DNA from: an uncultured bacterium
GTDB taxonomy: Bacteria > Cyanobacteriota > Vampirovibrionia > Gastranaerophilales > Gastranaerophilaceae
DNA: 12,778 nt
Reading direction: 5' to 3'
Assembly (NCBI GenBank): GCA_900314375.1
Contig: OMVC01000131.1
Span: 1-12,778, forward strand
Shown here piece by piece: positions 5,876-11,971 of the stretch; position 1 is the first letter of the stretch; each line of letters begins with the position of its first letter. The notes below the pieces were generated by a model. The model was not told the DNA's origin. It searched no databases and worked only from the letters and a program-made list of their open reading frames with translations. Position numbers and translations under genes: made by a program.

Positions 5876-7567
5876 ATGGCAAATTTTTTGGATAGTTTAG
5901 GACTCGGCGGCGGCACCGATGTATATGTCGCAATATCTCCGAATAGTAAAATGGAAATGTGTGTTCCGGAGAAAGGTAAAGGTGAAATAAAAGCATACGC
6001 GCAAGTAGATCTTGCATATAATGATGTTGCAAGAGAAATTGAAAGCTATGACGAATTTGGAACAAAAATTCAGGAGCTTTTTAGCAGATGCGGGATTTCT
6101 CCAAGCAAAGCAAATGTTCATCTCGGATTACCTGTTGTATGGTTTGGTCACAAAGATGATATTCAGCTGATGCATGATGATGAAGCAATAAAAAATATCA
6201 TTATTGGAGAATTAGAACAAAACTTCATATTTAAGAAAAAAGAACCTGTCCCGTATTGGTTTGAAGGAGAATCGGAATCTTCGGAATTTAAAAAAGTATT
6301 CTATACGGCAATACAAGCTGAAGCTATTGATGCGATAAGAGATACTCTTAAATCAATGGGGGCAACATTATCAAGTATAGATTGCACAGTATTTTCATAC
6401 TTAAGAGCCTTGTATGCAACTAACAGAACAACTACACAGGTTGAAGCAAATGAATATTCTTGGAATTTAATGATTATTAATAATAACGGTTTCCAAATAT
6501 ATGCTATGAAAAATGCTAAAATCATGGAAACATTCTCCGAACCGCTTATATTAAGCTCTTATGAAGGGGATGATGTTTATCCGGCAATTGCAGACTCTGC
6601 ACAAATTGCTTTATTGAGTGCTCCTGCAAATGCATTGGTAGTTATTTCCGAAATAGATTCTGTTTCTGCAGCAAAACTTACAAAAAAATTGCAATTCAGC
6701 GGAGAAATTATTGTTATAGAGGAAAACAAACACAGAAAAGAACCTGTTTCTGAAATCTGTTATACACTACCTGAAGAAGAACAATTAAAAGTTTCATTAC
6801 ATGTTCTTGGGTTATATGCAGGAGTAGGCACACTACCATGGGGCGCAAACTTCATAACAGATGACGGTGATGAAGATGCAATAGAAATCGAATGGAGCAA
6901 AGGTAAATTTATAAAACTTACTCCTAAAAAAGCCTTACAATATGCAATATTATTATTTGCAATAACTGCAATACCTGTATTGATTTTATTTTTCCTTGCA
7001 GGTGGCATGAGTAAAAGTTCTAATAATCAAATACAAGAACTTGACAATCAAATTGCAGAAATTACCTCCCAACTCGGTGCTTATGAAAAAGACGGAGCAA
7101 ATGATTTTAATCCTATAAAAGAAACTGAAAAAGTTCTAAAAAATAACAGATTAAAAATAATGTCTTATGCGGCATTGGGCGAATCAATTCCTAGAAACCT
7201 ATACCTGACATACTTTATGACAGGGGATGATGGGTATGTAGATATTCAAGGTTGTGCAAATTCGGTTGAAGATGTTTATGTATTCTTCCAGAATTTGAAA
7301 GATTCACTTGTTGAAGCAAAATTGAGATTGAACAAACTTGATTTAAAAGCAGGTTCATTGGATACAGTAATTAACAATAATGTTTCAACAGTTGATACTG
7401 CACCTTATGTATTTGAAATTACTAATATGAGTGATGCTCAATTGGCAACATTTATGAACGCATTAAATAATGAAACCGGCGAAGCCCAAGAAGAAAATTC
7501 GGGTGATGCAGGAGATGACGGTTCAGCAGAAACGCAAGACGATGCATCAAATGAACCGACAAACTAA
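5876..7567 (+). CDS. PilM-PilN-like fusion (GspL-like), type IV pilus inner-membrane alignment protein
   Basis: In type IV pili, cytoplasmic actin-like PilM binds the N-terminus of the membrane protein PilN, which pairs with PilO. Here one 563-residue protein appears to hold both. Residues 1 to about 330 are soluble, start with a strand pattern (DVYVAISPNSKMEM) like a degenerate actin-fold domain, and have no signal peptide. FIKLTPKK at 345-352 resembles the PilN tail that PilM grips. One hydrophobic segment (about 354-376) is followed by a coiled coil (about 382-402) and a PilN-like ferredoxin-fold region (about 430-490: LGESIPRNLYL then DIQGCANSVEDVYVFF). The C-terminus (533-563) is a disordered acidic tail. 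This is the layout of type II secretion GspL. AAAGG precedes the ATG. The PilO-like gene follows after 33 bases. Identification rests on architecture and short motifs, not on alignment. Confidence 0.72.
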   Translation: MANFLDSLGLGGGTDVYVAISPNSKMEMCVPEKGKGEIKAYAQVDLAYNDVAREIESYDEFGTKIQELFSRCGISPSKANVHLGLPVVWFGHKDDIQLMHDDEAIKNIIIGELEQNFIFKKKEPVPYWFEGESESSEFKKVFYTAIQAEAIDAIRDTLKSMGATLSSIDCTVFSYLRALYATNRTTTQVEANEYSWNLMIINNNGFQIYAMKNAKIMETFSEPLILSSYEGDDVYPAIADSAQIALLSAPANALVVISEIDSVSAAKLTKKLQFSGEIIVIEENKHRKEPVSEICYTLPEEEQLKVSLHVLGLYAGVGTLPWGANFITDDGDEDAIEIEWSKGKFIKLTPKKALQYAILLFAITAIPVLILFFLAGGMSKSSNNQIQELDNQIAEITSQLGAYEKDGANDFNPIKETEKVLKNNRLKIMSYAALGESIPRNLYLTYFMTGDDGYVDIQGCANSVEDVYVFFQNLKDSLVEAKLRLNKLDLKAGSLDTVINNNVSTVDTAPYVFEITNMSDAQLATFMNALNNETGEAQEENSGDAGDDGSAETQDDASNEPTN

Positions 7568-7600
7568 TTCAAATAATAACAAATTAAGAAAGAGAGAATT

Positions 7601-8194
7601 ATGGATAACGAAAAATTAAAAAAATTTAGTGTACCAATCGCAATATTATTTCTAAATATAATATTGTTGGTTTTACTTGTACCTAAAATTGTAAATAATT
7701 TTAATGCGATGGCTACATCAAAATCAACCATTGAAGCAAAAAAACAAGAACTTAGCGAAAAACAAAACAGGCTTGAAGAATATAGAAAACAAGAAGCTGA
7801 AGAAGCAAAAATGGCTGCTGAAGCCAATGCTGATAACGGAAATAAACAATTCTACAAACCTACAGCAACAGGAATGGACACTGAGGCCGTTATCGCAGGA
7901 GAATTTACCGAAATTCTTGAACTCATAAGAGCAAACAAAATAAAGGTTCGTTCTATAAAATATGACTATGACCCAAAAGATGACAATTTTGTAAAAGGTG
8001 CGGGTGCAAGTTATAATGTGGCACGCTTGAATATGGAAATGGTTGGAAACTATATCAACTACGATAACTTCTTAAAAGAGCTCTATAAACATGAACATTT
8101 CCTTGATATTCAATCTGTTGAGATTGTTCCGTATAGAAAAAATAAACGAATTTTACTTATTAACTTTAAATTGAAATTATATTCAAAGAAATAA
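7601..8194 (+). CDS. pilO: PilO-like (GspM-like) type IV pilus assembly protein
   Basis: PilO dimerises with PilN in the inner membrane and links the cytoplasmic motor platform to the secretin. The 197-residue protein has the expected order: a short cytoplasmic N-terminus, one membrane segment (about 10-31), a charged coiled coil (about 38-75, rich in E, K and Q), a linker, and a C-terminal domain (about 98-197). In that domain NMEMVGNYINYDNFLKELY (144-162) followed by a strand ending in LINFKLKLYSK is the characteristic PilO pattern. GAGAG lies a few bases before the ATG. It follows the fused PilM/PilN-like gene by 33 bases and precedes a strong terminator, so the two form a complete transcription unit. 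GspM of type II secretion has the same fold and is the main alternative. Confidence 0.75.
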   Translation: MDNEKLKKFSVPIAILFLNIILLVLLVPKIVNNFNAMATSKSTIEAKKQELSEKQNRLEEYRKQEAEEAKMAAEANADNGNKQFYKPTATGMDTEAVIAGEFTEILELIRANKIKVRSIKYDYDPKDDNFVKGAGASYNVARLNMEMVGNYINYDNFLKELYKHEHFLDIQSVEIVPYRKNKRILLINFKLKLYSKK

Positions 8195-8200
8195 AATATG

Positions 8201-8233
8201 AAAAATCTCACCTGATAGGTGAGATTTTTTTTT
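8201..8233 (+). terminator. Strong intrinsic terminator after the pilus pair
   Basis: A perfect 13-bp stem (8201-8213 with 8217-8229) with three-base loop GAT runs into nine T residues (8225-8233), starting seven bases after the stop codon. Its left arm begins with five A residues, so it can also work, less strongly, for the convergent operon ending at 8254. Confidence 0.92.
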
Positions 8234-8253
8234 GATTTTTAAAAACTTATATA

Positions 8254-8931
8254 TTAGTTGTACTTTAAAAATTCATCATAAATTTTTAAGCAATCTAAAT
8301 AAGAAAAATCATAATTTCCTTTATGAGTAAGTTTATTGAAAAATTTGTTTAAAAATCCTCTTTTGTCCATAATGCGTAATGCTAAATCATAAACATTTTC
8401 AAAAGTTTCAGGCGGGTATTTTTCTATATTTCCGGATAGGTTAGTAAATTTTGCACTTCCGTCAGGATTTATATCGTACCAACTCGCAAAATCTTCCGCA
8501 TCTTCTCTGTCCACAAAAATTTTTAATACATTATACTTGTCATATTCACATTCAATAATGAATTTGCCGTCTTCATGACAAGTACAATATTTGCCCCACA
8601 GTTCAAGTTTTAATATATTTAAAATCTCCTGAAAGGTCGAATTTTCAAAAGATTTTTTTAACCTTTTATACTGTTTATCTCCTAAAATTATTTTTGCACA
8701 ATAAAAAAGTTCAGCAGGCGGATAATAAGTATTCATATTTTTAGGCATTAAACCGCCTGTTATCTTTCCGCAATTGCGCCTTGTAGGAACGGCAAATACA
8801 CGATTTTCGGGATGAGGAAAGCCTAAAATCCTGCCCTCATCATCAAATCCCTGAACTTCAAATCCGCTGTATTCAAATATGAATTTGAACATGCTATCTA
8901 TATTTTGTTGTGAAATCTTTGTTTTTGACAT
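8254..8931 (-). CDS. Hypothetical protein (225 aa), last gene of the transporter operon
   Basis: I do not recognise the family. The product looks soluble, with no signal peptide or membrane segment. It has an N-terminal helix-like part (1-20), a mixed strand region with VFAVPTRRNCGK (45-56), a helix-rich part (72-112), six cysteines including CTC at 116-118, and a strand-rich part (122-140) before the acidic DREDAEDFASWYD (141-153). The C-terminus is helical and aromatic. The CxC pair and C54, C78 and C128 could bind metal, but no recognised zinc pattern is formed. The ATG overlaps the stop of the DUF4236 gene (TAATG) and has only a weak ribosome site, suggesting translational coupling and a shared role with that protein. 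Base composition is like its neighbours. Confidence 0.8.
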   Translation of the reverse strand: MSKTKISQQNIDSMFKFIFEYSGFEVQGFDDEGRILGFPHPENRVFAVPTRRNCGKITGGLMPKNMNTYYPPAELFYCAKIILGDKQYKRLKKSFENSTFQEILNILKLELWGKYCTCHEDGKFIIECEYDKYNVLKIFVDREDAEDFASWYDINPDGSAKFTNLSGNIEKYPPETFENVYDLALRIMDKRGFLNKFFNKLTHKGNYDFSYLDCLKIYDEFLKYN

Positions 8932-9173
8932 TATTGTTCTTTTTTGGATGATTTTACTGCCCTTGAGGTTTTAGCTTTTCCTGAAGTTTTACCTTTTGCT
9001 GAACTTAATGTTTTGGAATAATATAAGCCTTTTGCGCCCGCATTAAGTTTTGTACCTTTAGGCCCCATAGATATTCTACAGCCTTTTACCCCAAAAGATA
9101 TTCCTATACCTGATTTTGAAAAATTTATTCTTATAGGTCCAAGATTAATACTCTTTTTAAAATAAAAACCCAT
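8931..9173 (-). CDS. DUF4236 domain protein (80 aa)
   Basis: Residues 1-55 match the DUF4236 pattern: MGFYFKKSINLGPIRINFSK, then SGIGISFGVKG and GPKGTKLNAGAKGLYYS. These are glycine-rich short strands repeating an SxG(I/V)S-type unit. The function of this domain is unknown; it occurs in many bacteria, often alone or beside membrane or signalling modules. The C-terminal tail (56-80) is a low-complexity basic stretch rich in K, S, A and T, probably disordered. There is no signal peptide or membrane segment. The start ATG overlaps the transporter stop (TAATG), with GAGG ten bases upstream. It sits between the symporter and the 225-residue protein, with overlaps on both sides. Confidence 0.87.
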   Translation of the reverse strand: MGFYFKKSINLGPIRINFSKSGIGISFGVKGCRISMGPKGTKLNAGAKGLYYSKTLSSAKGKTSGKAKTSRAVKSSKKEQ

Positions 9174-10495
9174 TATGCAATTTCCTCATACGCTTGCGGA
9201 TTATTTAACAAATCATAATTAATTTCATTTTCGTTATCAGCAATGGCAGCTGCCACAACCGCATCAGACGTAACATTCAATGTAGTTCTGAACATATCTG
9301 TTATTCTTTCAATAGTAAATAAGAATGCAAAACCTGCAACTAACTGTTCAGGACTCAAGCCCATACCGTTAAGTATCAACGCGATTGTAATTAATCCGCC
9401 ACCCGGTATACCTGCACAGGTGCTTGATGCAACTATTGCCAACAACGCAACCGTAACCACAAGCCCGATACTCAAAGGAACCTGATATGCTTGTGCAAGA
9501 AATATTACTGCAACCGTTTGCAATAATGCAGTTCCGTCAAAATTCAAAGTTGCACCCAAAGGTAAAACAAAACTTGAAATTTTATGAGAAATTCCGCGTT
9601 TTTCACAACATGCTATTGTCAAAGGTAAAGTTGCAGCTGAACTTGCCGTACCAAAAGCAACCATCGTTGCTTCTGCTATTGCAGAAAATAACATTGGCGC
9701 AGATACCTTTGAAAAACATCTCAAGAAAATAGGATATACCATAAACATTTGAATACCGAAACCTGCAAATAGCACCAATAAATATTTAGCAATCGGTTCA
9801 AATATATCTATACCAAAACTTGCTATAGCACTTGCAGTTAGAGCAAAAACACCGGGAGCAGCAAACAACATTATCCAATCTGTAACCTTCATTGTTGCTG
9901 CAAAAACCGATTCAAAAAATGAAACGATTGGTCTGTTTACATCACCTACTTTTGCCAATGCTAAAGCAAACATTATTACAAAAATAATTATCGGCACCAT
10001 ATTGCCTGTTGCAAAAGCTTCCATCGGATTTTTCGGAATAAAGTCCAAAAACATATTCAAAATATTACCCTGTTGCTGCTGCATTGCAACCGCAACAGAT
10101 GATTGAACATCTGTTGCAATATTTGAAGCTATATAATGACTTGCTCCGGCACCGGGTTTGAAAATTAACGCCAATGACGTACCGATTGTGACAGCAAAAG
10201 TCGTCAATATTCCGTAATATAAAATCATTTTTGCGCCAAATTTGCCAAGCTGTTTATTGTCCCCAACACTCGTTATCCCAATTATTATCGCTGAAACCAC
10301 CAATGGTATAACTACCATTTGAATTAATCGTATAAATAATTGTCCGACAAAGGTTAATATATTACTTACTAATATATTAGGGTGCGCATGCAAAAATACA
10401 CCGACCAAAACTCCGGCAATAATACCGAAAAATATATGCCAGTTACGTTTTAGTGCCAATCCTAAAGCTATAAGTATTTGCATGTGTAATTTCAT
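9173..10495 (-). CDS. Dicarboxylate/amino acid:cation symporter (SLC1/DAACS family, GltP/GltT-like)
   Basis: This inner-membrane elevator transporter couples uptake of an acidic amino acid or dicarboxylate to sodium or protons. Of 440 residues nearly all are hydrophobic apart from short loops. HP1 has the small-residue tip FGTASSAATLPLT (281-293), TM7 has LNFDGTALLQ (317-326), HP2 has GIPGGGLI (362-369), and TM8 has DMFRTTLNVTSD (400-411). D400, R403, T404 and N407 correspond to the substrate-contacting residues of the archaeal aspartate transporter GltPh; the arginine favours an acidic substrate. The TM7 signature is NFDGT rather than the usual NMDGT, at a residue near a sodium site. The start is preceded by AAGGA and a good promoter. 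It leads a three-gene operon. The exact substrate is not determined by the sequence. Confidence 0.93.
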   Translation of the reverse strand: MKLHMQILIALGLALKRNWHIFFGIIAGVLVGVFLHAHPNILVSNILTFVGQLFIRLIQMVVIPLVVSAIIIGITSVGDNKQLGKFGAKMILYYGILTTFAVTIGTSLALIFKPGAGASHYIASNIATDVQSSVAVAMQQQQGNILNMFLDFIPKNPMEAFATGNMVPIIIFVIMFALALAKVGDVNRPIVSFFESVFAATMKVTDWIMLFAAPGVFALTASAIASFGIDIFEPIAKYLLVLFAGFGIQMFMVYPIFLRCFSKVSAPMLFSAIAEATMVAFGTASSAATLPLTIACCEKRGISHKISSFVLPLGATLNFDGTALLQTVAVIFLAQAYQVPLSIGLVVTVALLAIVASSTCAGIPGGGLITIALILNGMGLSPEQLVAGFAFLFTIERITDMFRTTLNVTSDAVVAAAIADNENEINYDLLNNPQAYEEIA

Positions 10496-10539
10496 ACTAC
10501 TAAATCCTTCTTCTTCTGATAAACTCGTATAACTTAACC

Positions 10540-10568
10540 ATTATACACCTTTTAAGCACAAATTACAA
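10540..10568 (-). promoter_or_regulatory. Promoter of the symporter operon
   Basis: On the minus strand TTGTAA (10568-10563) and a perfect TATAAT (10545-10540), preceded by TG, are 17 bases apart. The predicted leader is about 35-40 bases and contains AAGGA nine to ten bases before the ATG at 10495. Confidence 0.7.
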
Positions 10569-10593
10569 CATATTTGAGTAAGTTTATATGAAT

Positions 10594-10617
10594 AAAAAAA
10601 TCCCCGCTTATGCGGGG
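10594..10617 (-). terminator. Intrinsic terminator with no annotated gene in front of it
   Basis: CCCCGC (10602-10607) and GCGGGG (10612-10617) form a six-bp GC stem with a four-base loop. On the minus strand it is followed by A and seven T residues (10600-10594), the canonical order. On the plus strand the T-run is offset by several A residues, so the minus strand is the likely direction. The only minus-strand frame ending just before it is the short one at 10628-10723. Confidence 0.8.
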
Positions 10618-10627
10618 TAAAATTTTT

Positions 10628-10723
10628 CTAGGAATTAGGAATAGGAATTAAATTTTCTCTCTTGTATTTAAACGGATGTAAAATCTCTCTTCTTTTTGCG
10701 TTCTTAATATCTCTCGTATTTAT
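10628..10723 (-). other. Candidate overlooked small protein frame (31 codons)
   Basis: On the minus strand an open frame runs from a stop at 10726-10724 to TAG at 10630-10628, ten bases before a canonical terminator. Its product is basic and ends in KYKRENLIPIPNS. It has no ATG, GTG or TTG start; the first codon is ATA (10723), preceded by GAGAG six bases upstream. An ATG at 10736 lies in another frame and reads 10 codons to a TAA at 10706-10704. A +1 shift near that stop, or two extra bases in the GAGAGA run, would join both parts into about 35 residues. It could be a small protein with an unusual start, a decayed gene, or an untranslated RNA. The rest of the gap (10737-10869) holds AT-rich sequence with TATAAT- and TATACT-like boxes. 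Confidence 0.3.
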
Positions 10724-10869
10724 TTAGTGCTCTCATATATATAAAGTATATATCATATTATATATTTCACATTCGACTTATCTTGTTACAATTCGTAATA
10801 TATCAGAAATTTATAGCAAAATTTTTTTTCGCTAATTTTAAAAACAAAAAACAGAAAGGAGAATAATAT

Positions 10870-11421
10870 ATGCAAGTTACAAACAATACATCACCATCAT
10901 TTGGCAGTATTCAAGTCAATATATCAAAAATGAATAATTATCAACGCGTCGTTAGCAACAAATTATTTAGAGCTATAAAGTACAGTGAAAACTATTCACC
11001 GATAGCAGAAAAAGATGTTGATATTTATTTTTTACCATCTAAAGGTGATGATATTGAAGTTCGTTTTATGGATCCATACAGCGGAAGATTTTTCCGAGAT
11101 AAAGACAATAAAATAATTAGACAACAAGTAGGCTATTCCGGCAAAGGAAACAAATTTTGGAATTTGGCAGACAGCGTAATTGAAAATTTCAGAAAAATGG
11201 TAACAGGAGAAATAGAAAGACCAAAAGCAAATGTTCACAAAGTTGTTATAGGCGAAACAGAAATGACCAGAATCAATCCTGCTAAAACAGATGAAGATGT
11301 CTATGAACACGCTCAAAGTTTAATGAAAGAATTGGATTATACACAAGAAGAAGCGGAACAATCAGCATTTGAACAATATAAACACCTTTATCACATTGAC
11401 AATAAAGATGCAGATTTTTAA
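10870..11421 (+). CDS. Hypothetical protein (183 aa) with SPSFGS N-terminus
   Basis: I do not recognise a characterised domain. The ATG is firmly placed by AAGGAG eight bases upstream, and a hairpin terminator follows the stop. The product looks cytosolic: no signal peptide, no membrane segment and no cysteines. The first 20 residues are polar with SPSFGS at 8-13; my recollection, not checked here, is that short N-terminal motifs of this FG kind recur in many unrelated hypothetical proteins of Gastranaerophilales-like genomes. Residues 22-75 look like a small alpha/beta unit (helix 24-37, strands VDIYFLPS and DIEVRFMD). SGKGNKFWNLADSVIENF (90-107) is a loop-helix piece, and the C-terminus (140-175) is acidic and helical. 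It is monocistronic, convergent with fabZ. Confidence 0.85.
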   Translation: MQVTNNTSPSFGSIQVNISKMNNYQRVVSNKLFRAIKYSENYSPIAEKDVDIYFLPSKGDDIEVRFMDPYSGRFFRDKDNKIIRQQVGYSGKGNKFWNLADSVIENFRKMVTGEIERPKANVHKVVIGETEMTRINPAKTDEDVYEHAQSLMKELDYTQEEAEQSAFEQYKHLYHIDNKDADF

Positions 11422-11436
11422 TTCCAAAAAATAATA

Positions 11437-11471
11437 TAAAAGCCTTGTCTAATAAAAAGACAAGGCTTTTA
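11437..11471. terminator. Bidirectional terminator between the 183-aa gene and fabZ
   Basis: A 14-bp stem (11437-11450 with 11458-11471) with a seven-base loop contains CCTTGTCT/AGACAAGG flanked by AAAA and TTTT. T-rich sequence follows on both strands, so it can end the plus-strand gene 16 bases earlier and the minus-strand lpxC-fabZ transcript 20 bases after its stop. Confidence 0.88.
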
Positions 11472-11490
11472 ATTTTTAATTACTCTTTTA

Positions 11491-11943
11491 TTAAGTCAAA
11501 GCAAAAGTCATATCGGCTTCTACACAAACTTTTCCGTCCACTGACCCTACACCGTGAGCTTTACATATAGGACCTTTCAATTTAGTCAATTCAATTGACA
11601 TTTCAAATCTGTCGCCAGGTCTTACAATATTTTTAAATCTTGCATTTTCAACACCTGCATACAAAGCCAATTTGCCTTGGAATTGAGGTAATTTTAATAA
11701 AATCGGAGCAGAGCATTGAGCCATTGCTTCAAGTTGCAAAACTCCGGGCATTACAGGATTATTAGGAAAATGCCCTTGGAAAAATTCTTCATTCATGGTC
11801 AAATTTTTATAACCTTTACAATATTTTCCCGGAACACATTCAGTAATTCTGTCTACCAATAAAAACGGGTATCTGTGGGGTAACATGTCCATAATTTGCA
11901 TTATATCCATGCTAAATGCTTCTTGTGTCATTTCTTCTGTCAT
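11491..11943 (-). CDS. fabZ: 3-hydroxyacyl-ACP dehydratase FabZ
   Basis: FabZ dehydrates 3-hydroxyacyl-ACP in the elongation cycle of fatty acid synthesis and competes with lipid A synthesis for 3-hydroxymyristoyl-ACP. The hot-dog fold signature is clear: LPHRYPFLLVDR early, then GHFPNNPVMPGVLQLEAMAQ with catalytic H58 and E72 (counted from the chosen start), and RFKNIVRPGD further on. I choose the ATG at 11943, with AAGGAG six to seven bases upstream. A TTG at 11961 is in frame but would place the ribosome site inside the coding region. The 150-residue length is usual. It follows lpxC by 28 bases, probably in one transcript, and ends before a terminator. In many cyanobacterial and other Gram-negative genomes lpxA comes next; here it does not. 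Confidence 0.95.
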   Translation of the reverse strand: MTEEMTQEAFSMDIMQIMDMLPHRYPFLLVDRITECVPGKYCKGYKNLTMNEEFFQGHFPNNPVMPGVLQLEAMAQCSAPILLKLPQFQGKLALYAGVENARFKNIVRPGDRFEMSIELTKLKGPICKAHGVGSVDGKVCVEADMTFALT

Positions 11944-11971
11944 TTTTCTCTCCTTTATCAAGTTTAAAATT

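Noticed and set aside
5897..6121. Minus-strand frames opposite the PilM-like coding region (5862-6121)
   Set aside because: They have no ribosome site or recognisable protein features and lie wholly within the reverse complement of a long coding gene.
10594..10617. Hairpin considered as an attenuator or riboswitch for the plus-strand 183-aa gene
   Set aside because: It is over 250 bases upstream and the T-run is correctly placed only on the minus strand; no conserved aptamer pattern is visible.
10631..10648. Three spaced GGA triplets on the plus strand, considered as CsrA-type sites
   Set aside because: They are the complement of proline, asparagine and serine codons at the end of the minus-strand small frame, and no plus-strand transcript is evident there.
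11944..11961. TTG start giving FabZ six extra residues
   Set aside because: It would translate the AAGGAG ribosome site itself; the ATG at 11943 is correctly spaced from that site and gives the usual family length.
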